Source: Pomacea canaliculata
Lineage: Eukaryota; Mollusca; Gastropoda; Architaenioglossa; Ampullariidae
Length of the DNA stretch: 64,000 nucleotides
Direction of reading: 5' to 3'
NCBI RefSeq assembly: GCF_003073045.1
Contig: NC_037595.1
Location: 15,970,252 to 16,034,251, forward strand
Below, piece after piece: positions 8,801-20,520 of this stretch. The number at the start of each line of letters is the position of its first letter. Positions within the stretch are counted from its first letter, which is position 1. The translations under genes were made by a program, and so were the position numbers. The notes beneath the pieces were generated by a model. It was not told where the DNA came from. It saw only the letters and a program-made list of their open reading frames with translations, and did no database searches.

Positions 8801-11410
8801 ATCGCCTGAGAAATATAAACTTTCTTAAAATGACATATTGACACAGAGTTACTTCGCTTATTGCTCCTTGCCTGCTTGTCTTTCCCTGCAGAATCACGAT
8901 AATCACCGGTCTTGTTACTTTGTTCTTTTTTTGTATTTGTCTTTTGTTTGTCGCTGTTGATTTTTCCTTTTGTCGTTCGCATGTTGTCCATGTCTCCTTC
9001 TTGCATCAAGCGCTAAGAGCATGCTGTTGAGTACGCGCTATATAAATCTTTTCCTTGATTATTATTAGTTGCCGAAAGTGTGACCAAATTTGACAATTGT
9101 GTGTGAAGGTGACAGGAAACCAACTGTTTTGAGGTTCAGGACAAAAACTCTGGTCATCATGACTTATTGAAAATGTTAATGTTTGGTGTCAGGCCCCATG
9201 CATCGGCCCAACTTTTGTTGCAGCCTTAAGGAATGAGGTCTGAAATTTATTCGATTGCATTGGTGAAGTTGACTTACATTCAGAATCTTGAATTAACTTG
9301 GGGACCATGTGTTAATAACTTATGCGAGGATGGTAGGTGAGAATGTCATCATCGTCCTTAGGTCCTGAGTCTCTAAGGTTTTTAACTTAATATTGGCATT
9401 TCTAACTTTTCACGACTAATACTTTCAGCGGTCATTTAAAGTCTTTCAGATAAGTTTTTAAATTCCATTGGCAACTCATTTAAGGCTTCTTATATGTAAA
9501 GCATACGCTTAATGTAAGATTCGTTAATTAATAGAGCAAGCGTTGAGGTTACTTCCCATAGTCATCCTCATCTCTGTTTATTATTTGACACACCCAGGTA
9601 TTCCAGTCAAAGCTAATAATATTCTATTATTTCTACACTAAAGAACACACTAAGAACTTAAACACAAGTCAGCTGGACACTTAACAGTGTGACCATGAAT
9701 ACTTCTACAGAGAAATGTCACATTAAAGATGTGCTCATGTTGTGAGTATTCTCTTTGTACTTGTCTATATTATGAGATTGTCCATGTTATGAGAGTGTCC
9801 GAGTTGTGAGTGTCCACTTTGTACTTGTCCATCATGTTGTGAGATTGTCCATGTTGTGAGACTGTCCATGCTGTAAGTGTCCGTGTTATTGTTGCTGAGG
9901 CTATACGGCTGTTTCCATCCCAGCCGGAAACAACGTCGGGTTTCATCGGCGTAAACTTATTTATCTGTGAGTTACTCTCGGATAATCCGGAAACAATAGA
10001 AGAAATCAGACAAATTAATGTAAAATTTAAATATTCCGTACAGCATACTTTAGTGAGATTCGGTCTCCAGTATACATGTCAACATTAATTGCAAGTAAAT
10101 ATTGACTGTAATGCATATAAATACTACCTGTACTACCGAGAGATTAGTAGCCTACAAGGCTTATAACTGGTACCTGCAGTACCCACAGAGTAGTCGCCTG
10201 TAATGCGTACAAATGCTGCCTGTAGTGCGTAGAGACAAGTAGCCAGTAATGTGCTAGAAATAGGCACTAAAGAACATTATAAACTAAGTTCTGGGTGGAG
10301 TTAAGTTCTGACAGATAGTCTATGTAAAAGACAATAGCAAACATTATCGTCAGCTAAGTTCAGGGTGGAGGAAGGTTCTGGAGGATCGTTTGAACTCTGT
10401 AATCTTCTCGTCGGCTTTTGCCTCTGCCTGTCTGAGCTTTCTCGTCGGACAAAAGAAATTCAAGTTGGCAAATTTGGTGTGTTTTTATTTATGGTGGGAG
10501 TCATACTGATGTCAGATGTCAACTATCGTTTGGCTATTAGCTATTGGCAGATATTTAAGAATTAACTTAACGATCAAAACAAATTGAGGTTGTCGTTAAC
10601 TGGTCTTCAGTTCTTACACTGGGTTAGGGTTAGACTTACACTGACCGAACTAACCCCTAGGAGGACTGATCCTTAGAATGCCTATTAGTTTGAATAAACC
10701 AAATAAGGACCGTTTTAACTTTAGAGTTCCTGTACTTTCAACTGCCTAAACCTTACTTGTCTACACAGTAAACTGAACGACCCATAGACTGTCTAAACCA
10801 AGGATGACAGATGGAAGATGACATAACATAAAAAACGCCCGGGGTCAGTATGTGAATCATTAGCTTACAATAAACATAGGGTCAGGCTACAGAAAACACT
10901 CTGCTGTTGATAAGGCCAAGCTACAGGAATACTCTGCTGTTGAGGAAGTCCAGCTATAGAAATATCTTGCCATGGAAAAGTTTATCCACAGATAAACTGT
11001 TGAGTATCCAAGGTACTCAAATGGTACAACTATAGCCATTCTATTCGCTAGGCTATACTGCTAGTCAAACCATAGAAACACAGAAGATGGTTATATACAC
11101 TCTATACACTAGCCTATATTGCTAGAGACAAACAAAGACACATTTTATTCAGTTAATAAAGTTATATTACCATGACAATAACGCCAAAAATAAGAAGGAC
11201 GGCCCGATGTGGAAACTCTAGAAAATAAGAGAATTAAAACTTTGCTTATTTTGTCGTTAGTTGGTTGATTTGACACATTACTTCTTTTAGTCCATAAAGA
11301 AATCCCTCTCCCTATACACAGGTAAGAATTCTTTTAAACGTGTGCTATGGAAACTTATTTCTACATCATAAAAATGCTTTAGACTGATTCAAATAAGAGA
11401 CTCTGCTATC
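8801..11410. other. Intergenic DNA with degenerate minisatellites
   Basis: No gene recognised. Several stretches consist of loosely repeated short phrases: 9737-9887 (listed separately), 10080-10260 (CTGTAATGC / AGTAGCC phrases), 10280-10385 (AAGTTC-GGGTGGAG phrases) and 10880-10980 (CTCTGCTGTTGA phrases). Confidence 0.4.
9737..9887. repeat. Degenerate minisatellite (TTGTGAGA-TGTCCATG type)
   Basis: Roughly 15-18 bp phrases such as GTTGTGAGATTGTCCATG recur about eight times with substitutions and short gaps. Confidence 0.6.
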
Positions 11411-12469
11411 TTAGTTTTTCTGTTTTTTGATGGCACATTGCAGGCAACTGGTGTGGAGGATGACGGACCTGAAGCGAGACGACCTGTTGTAGTAAACGAA
11501 GAAGTTGGAAGCGCTGTGAACCAGAGGACACACGTTGGCGACGATGTGGGACCCCATGAACAGGTAATAATAACGACCAGACGCCGAAAAGTCCTGGACA
11601 ACGAGTCGAGTAATGGTCAGCGACACGCTAGGGATCATGGTACAGATGTAGATGAAGGACACGAGCAGAAGCATCTTGGTCAGCGCCGTCTGGTGACCCG
11701 CTTTCTCGCCGCTTGTCGAACTCGTCTTCTCTCGCCACTTGACTGCTGCTGTCAGCTTAATGACGGTGATGACAACCGTGACAGACACCACAAGGAACGT
11801 GGTGATTGGCAGTGACACTGTCAGGACTGACATCTCTATTGTTTGAAACAGATCCTTGTTGTCGAGAAACATCTGTGTGGGCACGTACCGCCACTGTACC
11901 GTGTCCCCTACATTAGCACTGACCACGCGTAGCTGAAGAGGGATGACAGTGTAGCCAAACTGCATTAGGAAAAAGCACACAGCCAGCAACACGCCCATAG
12001 TGCGAGTGCGCAACATCGACGCTGCCTTGAGCGGAAATACGACACACGCGCACCTCTCGACCGCGATGATCATATTATAACAACCTGAGGTCAGGCGGAA
12101 ACCATACACCACACCTATTCCATTGATGAGCATCTTTAAGAAATATTCCTCCGCGATGCTGTTGTGAGCAGCCTGAAGGAGGGCGCCGACGGCAATTACA
12201 GGAACTACTCCGGTCATGTAGAGAAAGTCGACGACCGCCAGACAGAAGAGACAGAGGTTCATGCGGTCTCGCAGACCCTGGCGCCAGAACACCAAGCACG
12301 TGACCAAGTTGGCGGGAATGCCCACCGAGCAAATAAATAATGAAATGTACCCGCTGAAAACCTCGTTGAGGGTGTGATACGTGTCTTCTGATATTATATC
12401 GCCGGAGTTCTGCCAGGATAAGGAGTCTGTGGACTCGTCCTGAGAAATAATCTTGGATGTAACATCCAT
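11411..12469 (-). CDS. Rhodopsin-like GPCR, chemosensory-receptor-like (copy 3)
   Basis: Intronless, 352 residues, start MDVTSKIISQ with a sequon (NxS/T type context, DVTS lacks Asn). It shows the family set: PANLVTCLVFWRQGLRDR (TM1/ICL1), VVDFLYM (TM2), AVERCACVVFPLK (TM3/ICL2), CTMIPSVS (TM6) and ASNFFVYYNRSSRF (TM7/C-tail). Its TM3-ICL2 DNA is the most divergent of the intact copies (SMLRTRTM instead of SLLHTRTM, ERCACV instead of ERCVCV), so it seems to have escaped the homogenisation seen in the others. ECL2 again lacks cysteine and keeps QWRYVPTQMFLDNK. It is transcribed in the same direction as copy 4 and opposite to copies 1 and 2. Confidence 0.9.
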   Translation of the reverse strand: MDVTSKIISQDESTDSLSWQNSGDIISEDTYHTLNEVFSGYISLFICSVGIPANLVTCLVFWRQGLRDRMNLCLFCLAVVDFLYMTGVVPVIAVGALLQAAHNSIAEEYFLKMLINGIGVVYGFRLTSGCYNMIIAVERCACVVFPLKAASMLRTRTMGVLLAVCFFLMQFGYTVIPLQLRVVSANVGDTVQWRYVPTQMFLDNKDLFQTIEMSVLTVSLPITTFLVVSVTVVITVIKLTAAVKWREKTSSTSGEKAGHQTALTKMLLLVSFIYICTMIPSVSLTITRLVVQDFSASGRYYYLFMGSHIVANVCPLVHSASNFFVYYNRSSRFRSVILHTSCLQCAIKKQKN

Positions 12470-14653
12470 AACTATAATTATTGAGTTTCAGGAATTAAAG
12501 CATTGACTTACAACTGCCAAGCTGCCTAACATTCACATTAAGCCCTACTGTACTCTGTGTCTACAAATTGCATTCACATCAGGCTTTAAAATTCTTTCTT
12601 TGCTTAAAATAACAGTAATTAAACATTCTGTAAAGTACTTTTTCTCATTGTGAATTTATCTTGACCACAGGTTTCTTGTTGCTCAGAATAAAATGTTGTC
12701 ACCTGTTATTCAAATCCCGCGTCTGGTTTCTTCATAAGAAAATCTCTTGAAACGGAAAGTATACCCGTTTTAATTTTCAAAATTGCTTCATCACTAGATC
12801 ATTGAAAGTTGTGTCTCCTTGCCTCTCTTTCTGTGGAAAAAGACTTCTGGTGAAAGAAGCCTCGATGCTGAAGATTGTATACCAAAGGCACTGATCTTTT
12901 AAACATCGCCCTGTGGGGAAATAAGTACTTGGCACCTTCACTTGTGGACTGAGTGCATTGATGAGAGCTCATGATGTTTTCCTGCTTCTACATTCCATGG
13001 TTAAAGAAGATAATTAACTGAGCGCCGTCTACCTGATTTCTTTATAACACGTGTGCAAATAGAGTGCAGAAAGTGCAATGTAATTTTTGTAAAAAGGTGA
13101 AAATATTGAATTTATCACAAAATTACGCACACTTCGTTGATTAGACTAGAGCTATTTGTTCGTGCGTGTGTGTGCGTGTGTGTGTTTATGTCGGTACACG
13201 TACGATCGGCAGAATTTTTATTTTCATTTTGTAAATTGTTCTGTAAATACAAGACATAGGCGTGGCGTTCATAACAGTCATCCAGAACAATTGAGATTTT
13301 TTAAAATGTTATATCTGTATAGCAGAATATTCTCTTTCTTTCTTCTCACACACTCACACATCGCTGGGCTGTTGCTGGTGGCGGAGGATTTTTGGTATGC
13401 ATTGAATTAGTTACACAGTCACACAGTCAAATATTACAGCATTGTATGTCATTAGAGTGTTTCGTTAAATCAGTGTCAAAATAAAAAAATTATTTGCAAC
13501 TCATTAATATTTTTCAACTTCGGCATAGGAGTTAGTTGAGAACAATGTAATATAATTGACAACCTAATGACATCGAGTGAGCTTTGTCTATGCGTGTTGT
13601 TGCTTGTGTCAGGCTGATATCATCCGCAAAGTCGAGTTCCTCCCTCAAGCTGCCTGGTGAAGGTCCACTGAACGCCCGTGTTGCTGTTAGAGGTAATACT
13701 TACATGATAACAGGAAGTATTTTCAATGAAGATTTTATAATTATTTCCTTGCGTAATGGTGATTGGTATTGTATGACTCACGTAAGCGTTATATCATTAA
13801 CATAATTTTTATACACTAAATAAATAAAGATTCGTCTATATCTCGCACAGTTTATGTACAGAAGGAAGACAAGCTACTTCACTACAGTCGATTTATACGA
13901 AGACGCTGAAAGCTACCCACTCCATCCACCCAGTATCTCCCTAGAAGAACAATCGTTGACATTATTTTATAAACAACATTTACAAACAACAACTGATTCT
14001 CTCTCACGTATGCAGGTAGCAGTTGGGAAGGGTGGGAGTGGAAACTGAACTTTTTATATTGAAAATTGCATTGAGTCGTGCGACTGTATTGTAAGGTCAT
14101 AATTAATGATTCAGTCATTCGTCCCTTGACGGGTACCTGTATTGGGTGGTGGGGAGGAGGGCACATGGATGGACGAGGCAGCTGACAGGGCCCGCCAATA
14201 TTGGGCGATAGTCATTAACTCCTTACAGAATTTATTATTGCAATTAGTAACATGACCGTATTTTAAGATCATAATTGCTGATTGAAATGAGTCAGACGAG
14301 GAGTTTATAACTGATGAGTGGAATGAGTCAGTCGACCATATTTTAACTCCATAATTGACGATTGATGATAAGAAAAACAGATGTAACTATCGTAACTGAC
14401 TTTTTATTACCAAGCACAGAGTACGTGGAAGAGTCTCTGTATATAAATTAAACTTGTAAGCGCTGTTTGCGGTCGGCCAATCAACGACTTACTGATGTTT
14501 GTTAATAATTCTTCTGTAGCCCCATGGTCTGAATAACTCGACTGAAGGTTTTCTTTCTTTCCTTTTGCTCACTAACAGTAATTATGCACTGCGCTTTTCC
14601 GTCCTTTGTTTTCCACACCTTCATTTTATAGTAGTATTGGAGCCATTGAATTA
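12470..14653. other. Intergenic DNA, no gene seen
   Basis: AT-rich. Contains a short TGTGCG-rich tract near 13158-13186 and several open frames under 100 codons with no domain or codon signal. Confidence 0.35.
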
Positions 14654-15350
14654 TTAGCCTTTCCTCTTGATCCCTTGCTTGTCCACGTCCTCCGCTTCCT
14701 AGATTCTACAATTTCGATGTTTTATTCTTAGCTTCAAAGTATTTTTGGTTCACTATAATTTTTAATATCTATAAAAAACATAGACTTTTTGTAAAGGTCA
14801 GATGTTTAAAGGCTTCTTCTTAGGAAACATCAGCCAGTAGGGAAAGTGGTCAAAGGGAGACAAATCCAATTTTTTTCAAATGCTAACTTTCAATCGCCTG
14901 CAGTTCCTTCCCTTGGGTGACACCAGAAATCGCAATCATAATTCATTCACAACATATTTAATTAAGCATATTTAAATCACCTTCTAAAAATCCACGACAG
15001 AAAAATAACCGTTTTGGAGGCACACGAAGAAGACTATGAATACTTGCTTACATTGTTTATTCACATCTGTGTACGAAACAATAGCACGGCTCCTCCGTTA
15101 GAAGACAGCGGAAACTCGTACCTCGATATGTTGTTATATTGATATGTGACACATGTATTGATTTATATGTGACATGAACACCTTCTCGTAAGGCGGTGGT
15201 AGGTTAGGGTGGATGTGAGTGGAGGAGGACCTGGTGTTTTACTCCGAGGCAGGAAATAAGGCGATAAATCAGCCCTTTACTTTTGTAAAGCTTTGTAATG
15301 ACTGGAATTACAAAGCGATAACGGAATGATACGGGTGTACACCAAAGGTA
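14654..15350. repeat. 0.7-kb direct repeat, unit 1
   Basis: Aligns over its whole length with 15426-16127 at high identity with small indels; both start TTAGCCTTTC and end near GGGTGTACACCAA. Units are separated by 75 bp. No coding potential and no recognisable element ends. Confidence 0.85.
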
Positions 15351-15425
15351 TCACCTCCATAAGTGCTGTTCAACATCTTTCATACACCCCTGGACCATTA
15401 GAGCTGGGTGTCGATCGGTAAAATT

Positions 15426-16127
15426 TTAGCCTTTCATCTTGATCCCTTGCTTGTCCACGTGCTACGCTTCCTATCTTCTAGAATTTCGATGTTTTATTCT
15501 TAGCTTCAAAGTATTTTTTTGTTCACGATAATTTTTAATATCTATAAAAAACATAGACTTTTTGTAATAGGTCAGATGTTTAAAGGCTTCTTCTTAGGAA
15601 ACTCACCATCAGCCAGTCGGGGAAGTGGTCAAAGGGAGACAAGCCCAATTTTTCAAATGCTAACTTTCAATCGCCTGCAGTTCCTTCCCTTGGGTGACAC
15701 CAGAAATCGCAATCATAATTCATTCGCAACATATTTAATTAAGCATATTTAAATCACCTTCTAAAAATCCACGACAGAAAAATAACCGTTTTGGAGGCAC
15801 ACGAAGAAGACTATGAATACTTGCTTACATTGTTTATTCACATCTATGTACGAAACAAAAGCAAGGCTCCTCCTTGAGAAGACAGCGGAAACTCGTACCT
15901 CGATATGCTGTTATATTGATATGTGACACATGTATTGATTTATATGTGACATGAACCCCTTCTTGTAAGGCGACGGGTGGCTGGGTGGATGTGGGTGGAG
16001 GAGGACCTGATGTTTTACGCCGTGGCAGCAAATAAGCCGATATATCATAGCAGCCCTTTACTTTTGTAAAGCTTGGTAGGCTCGAATTACAGAGCGATAA
16101 CGGAATGGTACGGGTGTACACCAAGGA
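15426..16127. repeat. 0.7-kb direct repeat, unit 2
   Basis: Second copy of the unit at 14654-15350. Differences are scattered substitutions and 1-4 bp indels, so the duplication is not brand new. Confidence 0.85.
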
Positions 16128-16660
16128 TAACACATGGGGGCATTAGATGGGGGGCATGGACGGACATCGTAGCGCGCATCATCAGTCGGGAGATTGTGTT
16201 GTATTCTGCTGCGTTTACTTCCTCTTCTGCTGTGCGATAGGCCTGTATATAATGTATAAAATGTATATAATGTTACTTGAAGTGCAAATCGTTTGGTCTA
16301 TTGACTGGACTTCCCTCCGCCTCCTTCACTCTCTTTGACAGCGACCGTGAGCTGTAGTGAATAAACTGATGATCACCTTTTATCGGTTTCATATGATAAC
16401 AATTCTTCACATTCTCAAGATTACTCAGCATCTTACTATTCTCCTAATGTCACTAACATTATTCTCTGGAGTCGTTACCGTTACATCTACAGTCATCGCC
16501 ATTTACTTCCGGCACGCAGCGAGTCCTCGCGTTGTTCTTCCTCCGACATCTTCATATTTCCGCATCTTGTCACGTGTATGAGTCCGTCTTTGGCTGAGAT
16601 ATTATTTATAAATTCCCACTTATTATTGGTATGATGACTGCAGATGTAAGGATGCATAGA

Positions 16661-16834
16661 GTGGGGGGGGGGGAGTTGGTGTTTTACGCCGTGTCAGCAG
16701 CTAAGGCTATATCACGGCAAGCAGCCAGCCCTGTAAACAGATGCCACGTGCAGAGAAAGATCAGGGCAGCCAACCTTCACTGTATTGGTGACAGGCGCTA
16801 ACAGCGCTAACCGTTGCGCCACCGGACCGCTCTC
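16661..16834 (-). mobile_element. tRNA-derived SINE, second copy, with perfect 13-bp TSD
   Basis: Flanked by AAGGATGCATAGA at 16648-16660 and 16835-16847. Same family and orientation as 8604-8787, with TGGCGCAACGG on the minus strand, but it lacks about 30 bp in the middle including the B-box-like stretch, so it could no longer drive its own pol III transcription. The tail next to the left duplication is a poly-C run on the minus strand (a G run on the plus strand). Confidence 0.9.
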
Positions 16835-16847
16835 AAGGATGCATAGA

Positions 16848-18200
16848 ACATTCAGACAATATCATATAGTTTAGAGAAAGTGTTAATATATTATAAACAA
16901 AACACACAGGTGTACCTGTCCACTTATTCAAACAAGCGCTAATGTGTGTGCGTCTTTAAAGAAACGACGGGTATTGCGGGGTAGTAAATTCTATTTTCAT
17001 TATAATTAATGGTAATACTCTTTTTCCCTACAATTAATCATTATGATTAATAGCAAATATACTCTTGACATCATCGCTTTTCTTGAAGAGTGATTAGAAA
17101 ATAAAGATCTATATACGGTATATCTATATACATATATGCTATATACGGTAGACAGGTGTTGTTATTTGTCTTTGATTTGGCTTAATCAGTTTCATAGTGT
17201 CTGGGTTAAGGAAATATGTGTTTTTGTTGTGAGGGTGCAGACACGGACTTTAATGGGTAGGTCTGCTGTTTGTTAGAGAGATGTGAACCTACATAACTGA
17301 CATCATTTTTCAAGCCATTCACTCAAGGGGCTAATAGAAACAATAAAGCTGAAACATTGTTAATATTGTTTGTGCAAATTTCTAGAGTAGTAACTTTATC
17401 TCGTTTATTCATTCATTCGTAACTTGGTACCAATAGTTATGGGGTAGCTCGTGTATGACTATATCAGCAGGGTAGGAAAGACGCCTTAAAGAATAAATGG
17501 CAAGTCCTGTCCAAAATTAACTTCATCTCCTATTTTATTGCCTTGTTTTGAATTAATTCAGTTTATTGTATTTCTGCTACTTCTTCCGATGGTTAGATGT
17601 AAAAAAGCATAACTTTTGTTTATTCTGTTAACCTCGTGAATAAACATTTGTCACTTGTCTACTGATGAATCCTGTCCACTGTTAACTCCTGGTTCACCAA
17701 TCTCTCCTTTCCACTAAAAACTCCTGCCACACAATGCGAGAAGAAATCCGTGGAAAAGATAACACCAGTCTTAAGAAAAATCGTGATAAAATAGGAAAGC
17801 ATTTCTGACCAAACTGAACTGGAAAATGAACAGGTATACGAACAGGTCTATGAAGGGAACGTTTGATGAATATTAAATGCAATCGTTCATTAATAGCTGA
17901 CGGTAAAGACCCCCTCCCCCTAAAATAAAGGATGCTGTTGTGATATCTTTTTTGCCATTATTATAGAAAGATATAGTCACATTCTGGTTACTATGAAATG
18001 ATGTCAATAGCATTAATGCTTTTTCAACTTTTTTTAAAGCAGGAGAGGTCAAAGTTGTACAATTGGCAGAGAGGGAACAATTGCGACAATCCACTTGTGA
18101 AAATAATACGCAAGATGCTGTCGTTTGTTTCGAACCTGTTGACCACAACGTGGATCAATTGACTTCCCGAAAGATCCACTAGCTGTGGAACACGACGAGG
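16848..18200. other. Intergenic DNA, no gene seen
   Basis: AT-rich with a TATA-rich stretch at 17108-17155. No domain-bearing frame. It includes the 3' flank of receptor copy 4. Confidence 0.35.
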
Positions 18201-19289
18201 TTAGAATACACTGGTACTTCTATCCGCCGACACTGTTCTTCTAGAACCTCGACGGAGAAGATCAGAGAAAACAGACTTGAATCGCGAGGACCGGTTGTAA
18301 TAGACAAAAAAGTTTGCTGCGCTGTGGGTCAAGGGGAAGATGTTGGCGACAATGTGCGAACCCATGAACAGGTAATAATAACGACCAGACGCGGAAAACT
18401 CCTTTATAACCAGTCGGGTGATGGTGAGTGACACGCTAGGAACCATGCTGCAGATGTAGATGAAGGACACGACCAGAAGCATCTTGGTCAGCGCCGTCTG
18501 GTGACCTACTTTCTCCTTGCACGTGGAACTCGTCTTCTCTCGCCACTTCAGCGCTGCTGTCAGTTTGATGACGGTGATGACAGCTGTGATGACCACTACA
18601 AGAAACGTGATAATTGGCAATGACACGGTCAAAACTGTCACCTCTACTGTTTGAAACAGCTCTTTGTTGTCAAGAAACACCTGTGTGGGTTCATACCGCC
18701 ATTGTATTGTTCCATCTACGTCAACGCTAACTGCACGTAACTGTAGGGGGATGACAGTGTAGCCAAGCTGTATCAAGATAAAGCACACAGCCAGCAACAC
18801 GCCCATAGTATGAGTGTGTAAGAGCGAAGCGGCTTTGAGCGGAAACACCACACACACGCACCTCTCTACCGCGATGATCATATTATAACAACCGGAAGTC
18901 GCACGCATACCAAAGATGAAGCCGGCGCCGCTGATAAGAGTTTTTAAGAAATATTCTTCCGCATAGGGACTGTCAGCAGCTAGAAGCAAGGCCCCTACAC
19001 AAAAGACTGGAAGCACGCCCAGCAGGTACAGGAGGTCAACGACCGCCAGACAGAAGAGACAGAGGTTCATGCGGTCTCGCAGACCCTGACGCCAGAACAC
19101 CAGGCACGTGACCAGGTTGGCGGGAATGCCCACCGAGCAAATTATTGTTGAGATGTACCCACTGAACGCTTCATTGAGCGAGTGGTAAACGTCCTGAGAG
19201 AGGATGTCACCGAGACTGTTGTCAAAGGTCAAAAGTTGCGTGCTGCCGGTTATCATGTCTTTTGCGCTGACGTTCATCGTGTCAGTCAT
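18201..19289 (-). CDS. Rhodopsin-like GPCR, chemosensory-receptor-like (copy 4)
   Basis: Intronless, 362 residues. Two in-frame starts: the first Met (19289) and Met5 (19277), which gives MNVSAKD and aligns with the other copies; Met5 is equally likely. Family motifs are complete: PANLVTCLVFWRQGLRDR, VVDLLYLLGV, AVERCVCVVFPLK, CSMVPSVS in TM6, and AANFFVYYNRSSRF in TM7. ECL2 carries QWRYEPTQVFLDNK and no cysteine. The C-tail is longer than in the sister genes and basic/Ser-rich (LLRRGSRRTVSADRSTSVF), offering possible phosphorylation sites (inference). Confidence 0.9.
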   Translation of the reverse strand: MTDTMNVSAKDMITGSTQLLTFDNSLGDILSQDVYHSLNEAFSGYISTIICSVGIPANLVTCLVFWRQGLRDRMNLCLFCLAVVDLLYLLGVLPVFCVGALLLAADSPYAEEYFLKTLISGAGFIFGMRATSGCYNMIIAVERCVCVVFPLKAASLLHTHTMGVLLAVCFILIQLGYTVIPLQLRAVSVDVDGTIQWRYEPTQVFLDNKELFQTVEVTVLTVSLPIITFLVVVITAVITVIKLTAALKWREKTSSTCKEKVGHQTALTKMLLVVSFIYICSMVPSVSLTITRLVIKEFSASGRYYYLFMGSHIVANIFPLTHSAANFFVYYNRSSRFKSVFSDLLRRGSRRTVSADRSTSVF

Positions 19290-20514
19290 TTCTGAGAATG
19301 GACACTACAGACAACGAGCTCTGATCACGTGTTTATGTGGATGAAATAAGGTAGTAAGTTCTGTGATAACTTCATCCTAAAAGACAACTTACAGAACCAT
19401 ACTGGCTTCATGTCCGCCGCATGTTTGCCGAACGTGTGCACTGTGCGAGTGTGTCTTGCTTTTCTTTGAGTGTTCAGTCCTCAGGCCTCAGAAAACACAC
19501 TCTTGATCGCATCATCGCATCCACAAGTTCCACAGCCTCTGTTGTGCATTCCCGATGATGCAGAAATTAGAAAAGCTATGCTCATTATAAAGTCTCTCTC
19601 TGTTCAGTACTTAAATACTACTTCAAACACGACACCTGGGCTGAGTGGATCTTGGGGCAGATAAGTAGTTCCGGATATTAATCAAAGGACGTCCTTTAAG
19701 CACGCACCCGCTTACTTGTGGGTATTTAAACAAGCCATGGTGAGGAACCATCCACTCTTGGTTTGATATAATTGAGGGAATGCAAATACAGGGAGAGAAA
19801 CGCGATGAGTCTTTTCTATTCGAAATTTTCCTTAATGTTATCGCCTTGAAAAGACTGGAATTATCAGCTAATTTTAGACAATTTTATTTTCAATAGTTCC
19901 AAGTAGAGCATTTATCTTAAAAAGCCTTGTTTACTTTCCCCTCGTTTTATAAAGGTAAACATAGTAAATAATTTCGAGTTATATTCTCCTTTGAAATGTC
20001 TGTAGGTAAGTTAGCAAATCTGTTTGGTGACGAGATGTAAAAAGACAGGTAGTACACAGCAAGACACGGGCGGGGCTGTAGCGCGTGCTTGCGTGCGTGC
20101 GTGCGTGCGTGCTTGTGAGAGTGTGCGTGTGGGTGGGTAAATATGTGAGTGCGTGTCTTGTAATCAGTCGCCTGCAGAAGACAGAGATTTTCCTGGCGTG
20201 GCCTGAGTCAGTATTAGTGTGATGTTCCTGGGTGCATGTCAGTATAAGTTGACACCTCACTCCTATACCCTCCCCACCTCACCTGCCCTACAAAGAGAGT
20301 AAGTCTCTTAACAACAGAGTTCTCGGCAGGTTGGTAAGAAACTGTGTGAGTCGTGATATTCTCAAGACACTGGCTAGGACTGTTCAGAATAAATACACTG
20401 TCTCCATACTTCTCACTGTTGATGCTCTAACGTTTCACTCTTTTGTTCTCGTGAGAACCAGAAGAAAAGACATGCACCATCTTCGTTTTTCTCTCTGTCT
20501 TTTTCGCATCAGAA
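19290..20514. other. Intergenic DNA with a short TGCG microsatellite
   Basis: Between receptor copy 4 and the protease gene. A TGCG/CGTG run lies at about 20088-20117 and a GTGTG-rich flank follows. No gene recognised. Confidence 0.4.
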
Positions 20515-20520
20515 TTTATT
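20515..20520 (-). terminator. Polyadenylation signal overlapping the protease stop codon
   Basis: On the minus strand the last codon is followed by TGAATAAA, so the canonical AATAAA shares its first A with the TGA stop. This would give a very short 3' UTR. Transcript data would be needed to show use. Confidence 0.5.

Noticed and set aside
14654-16127. Pair of LTRs
   Set aside because: The two 0.7-kb units are only 75 bp apart with no internal region, no TG...CA ends and no target duplication.
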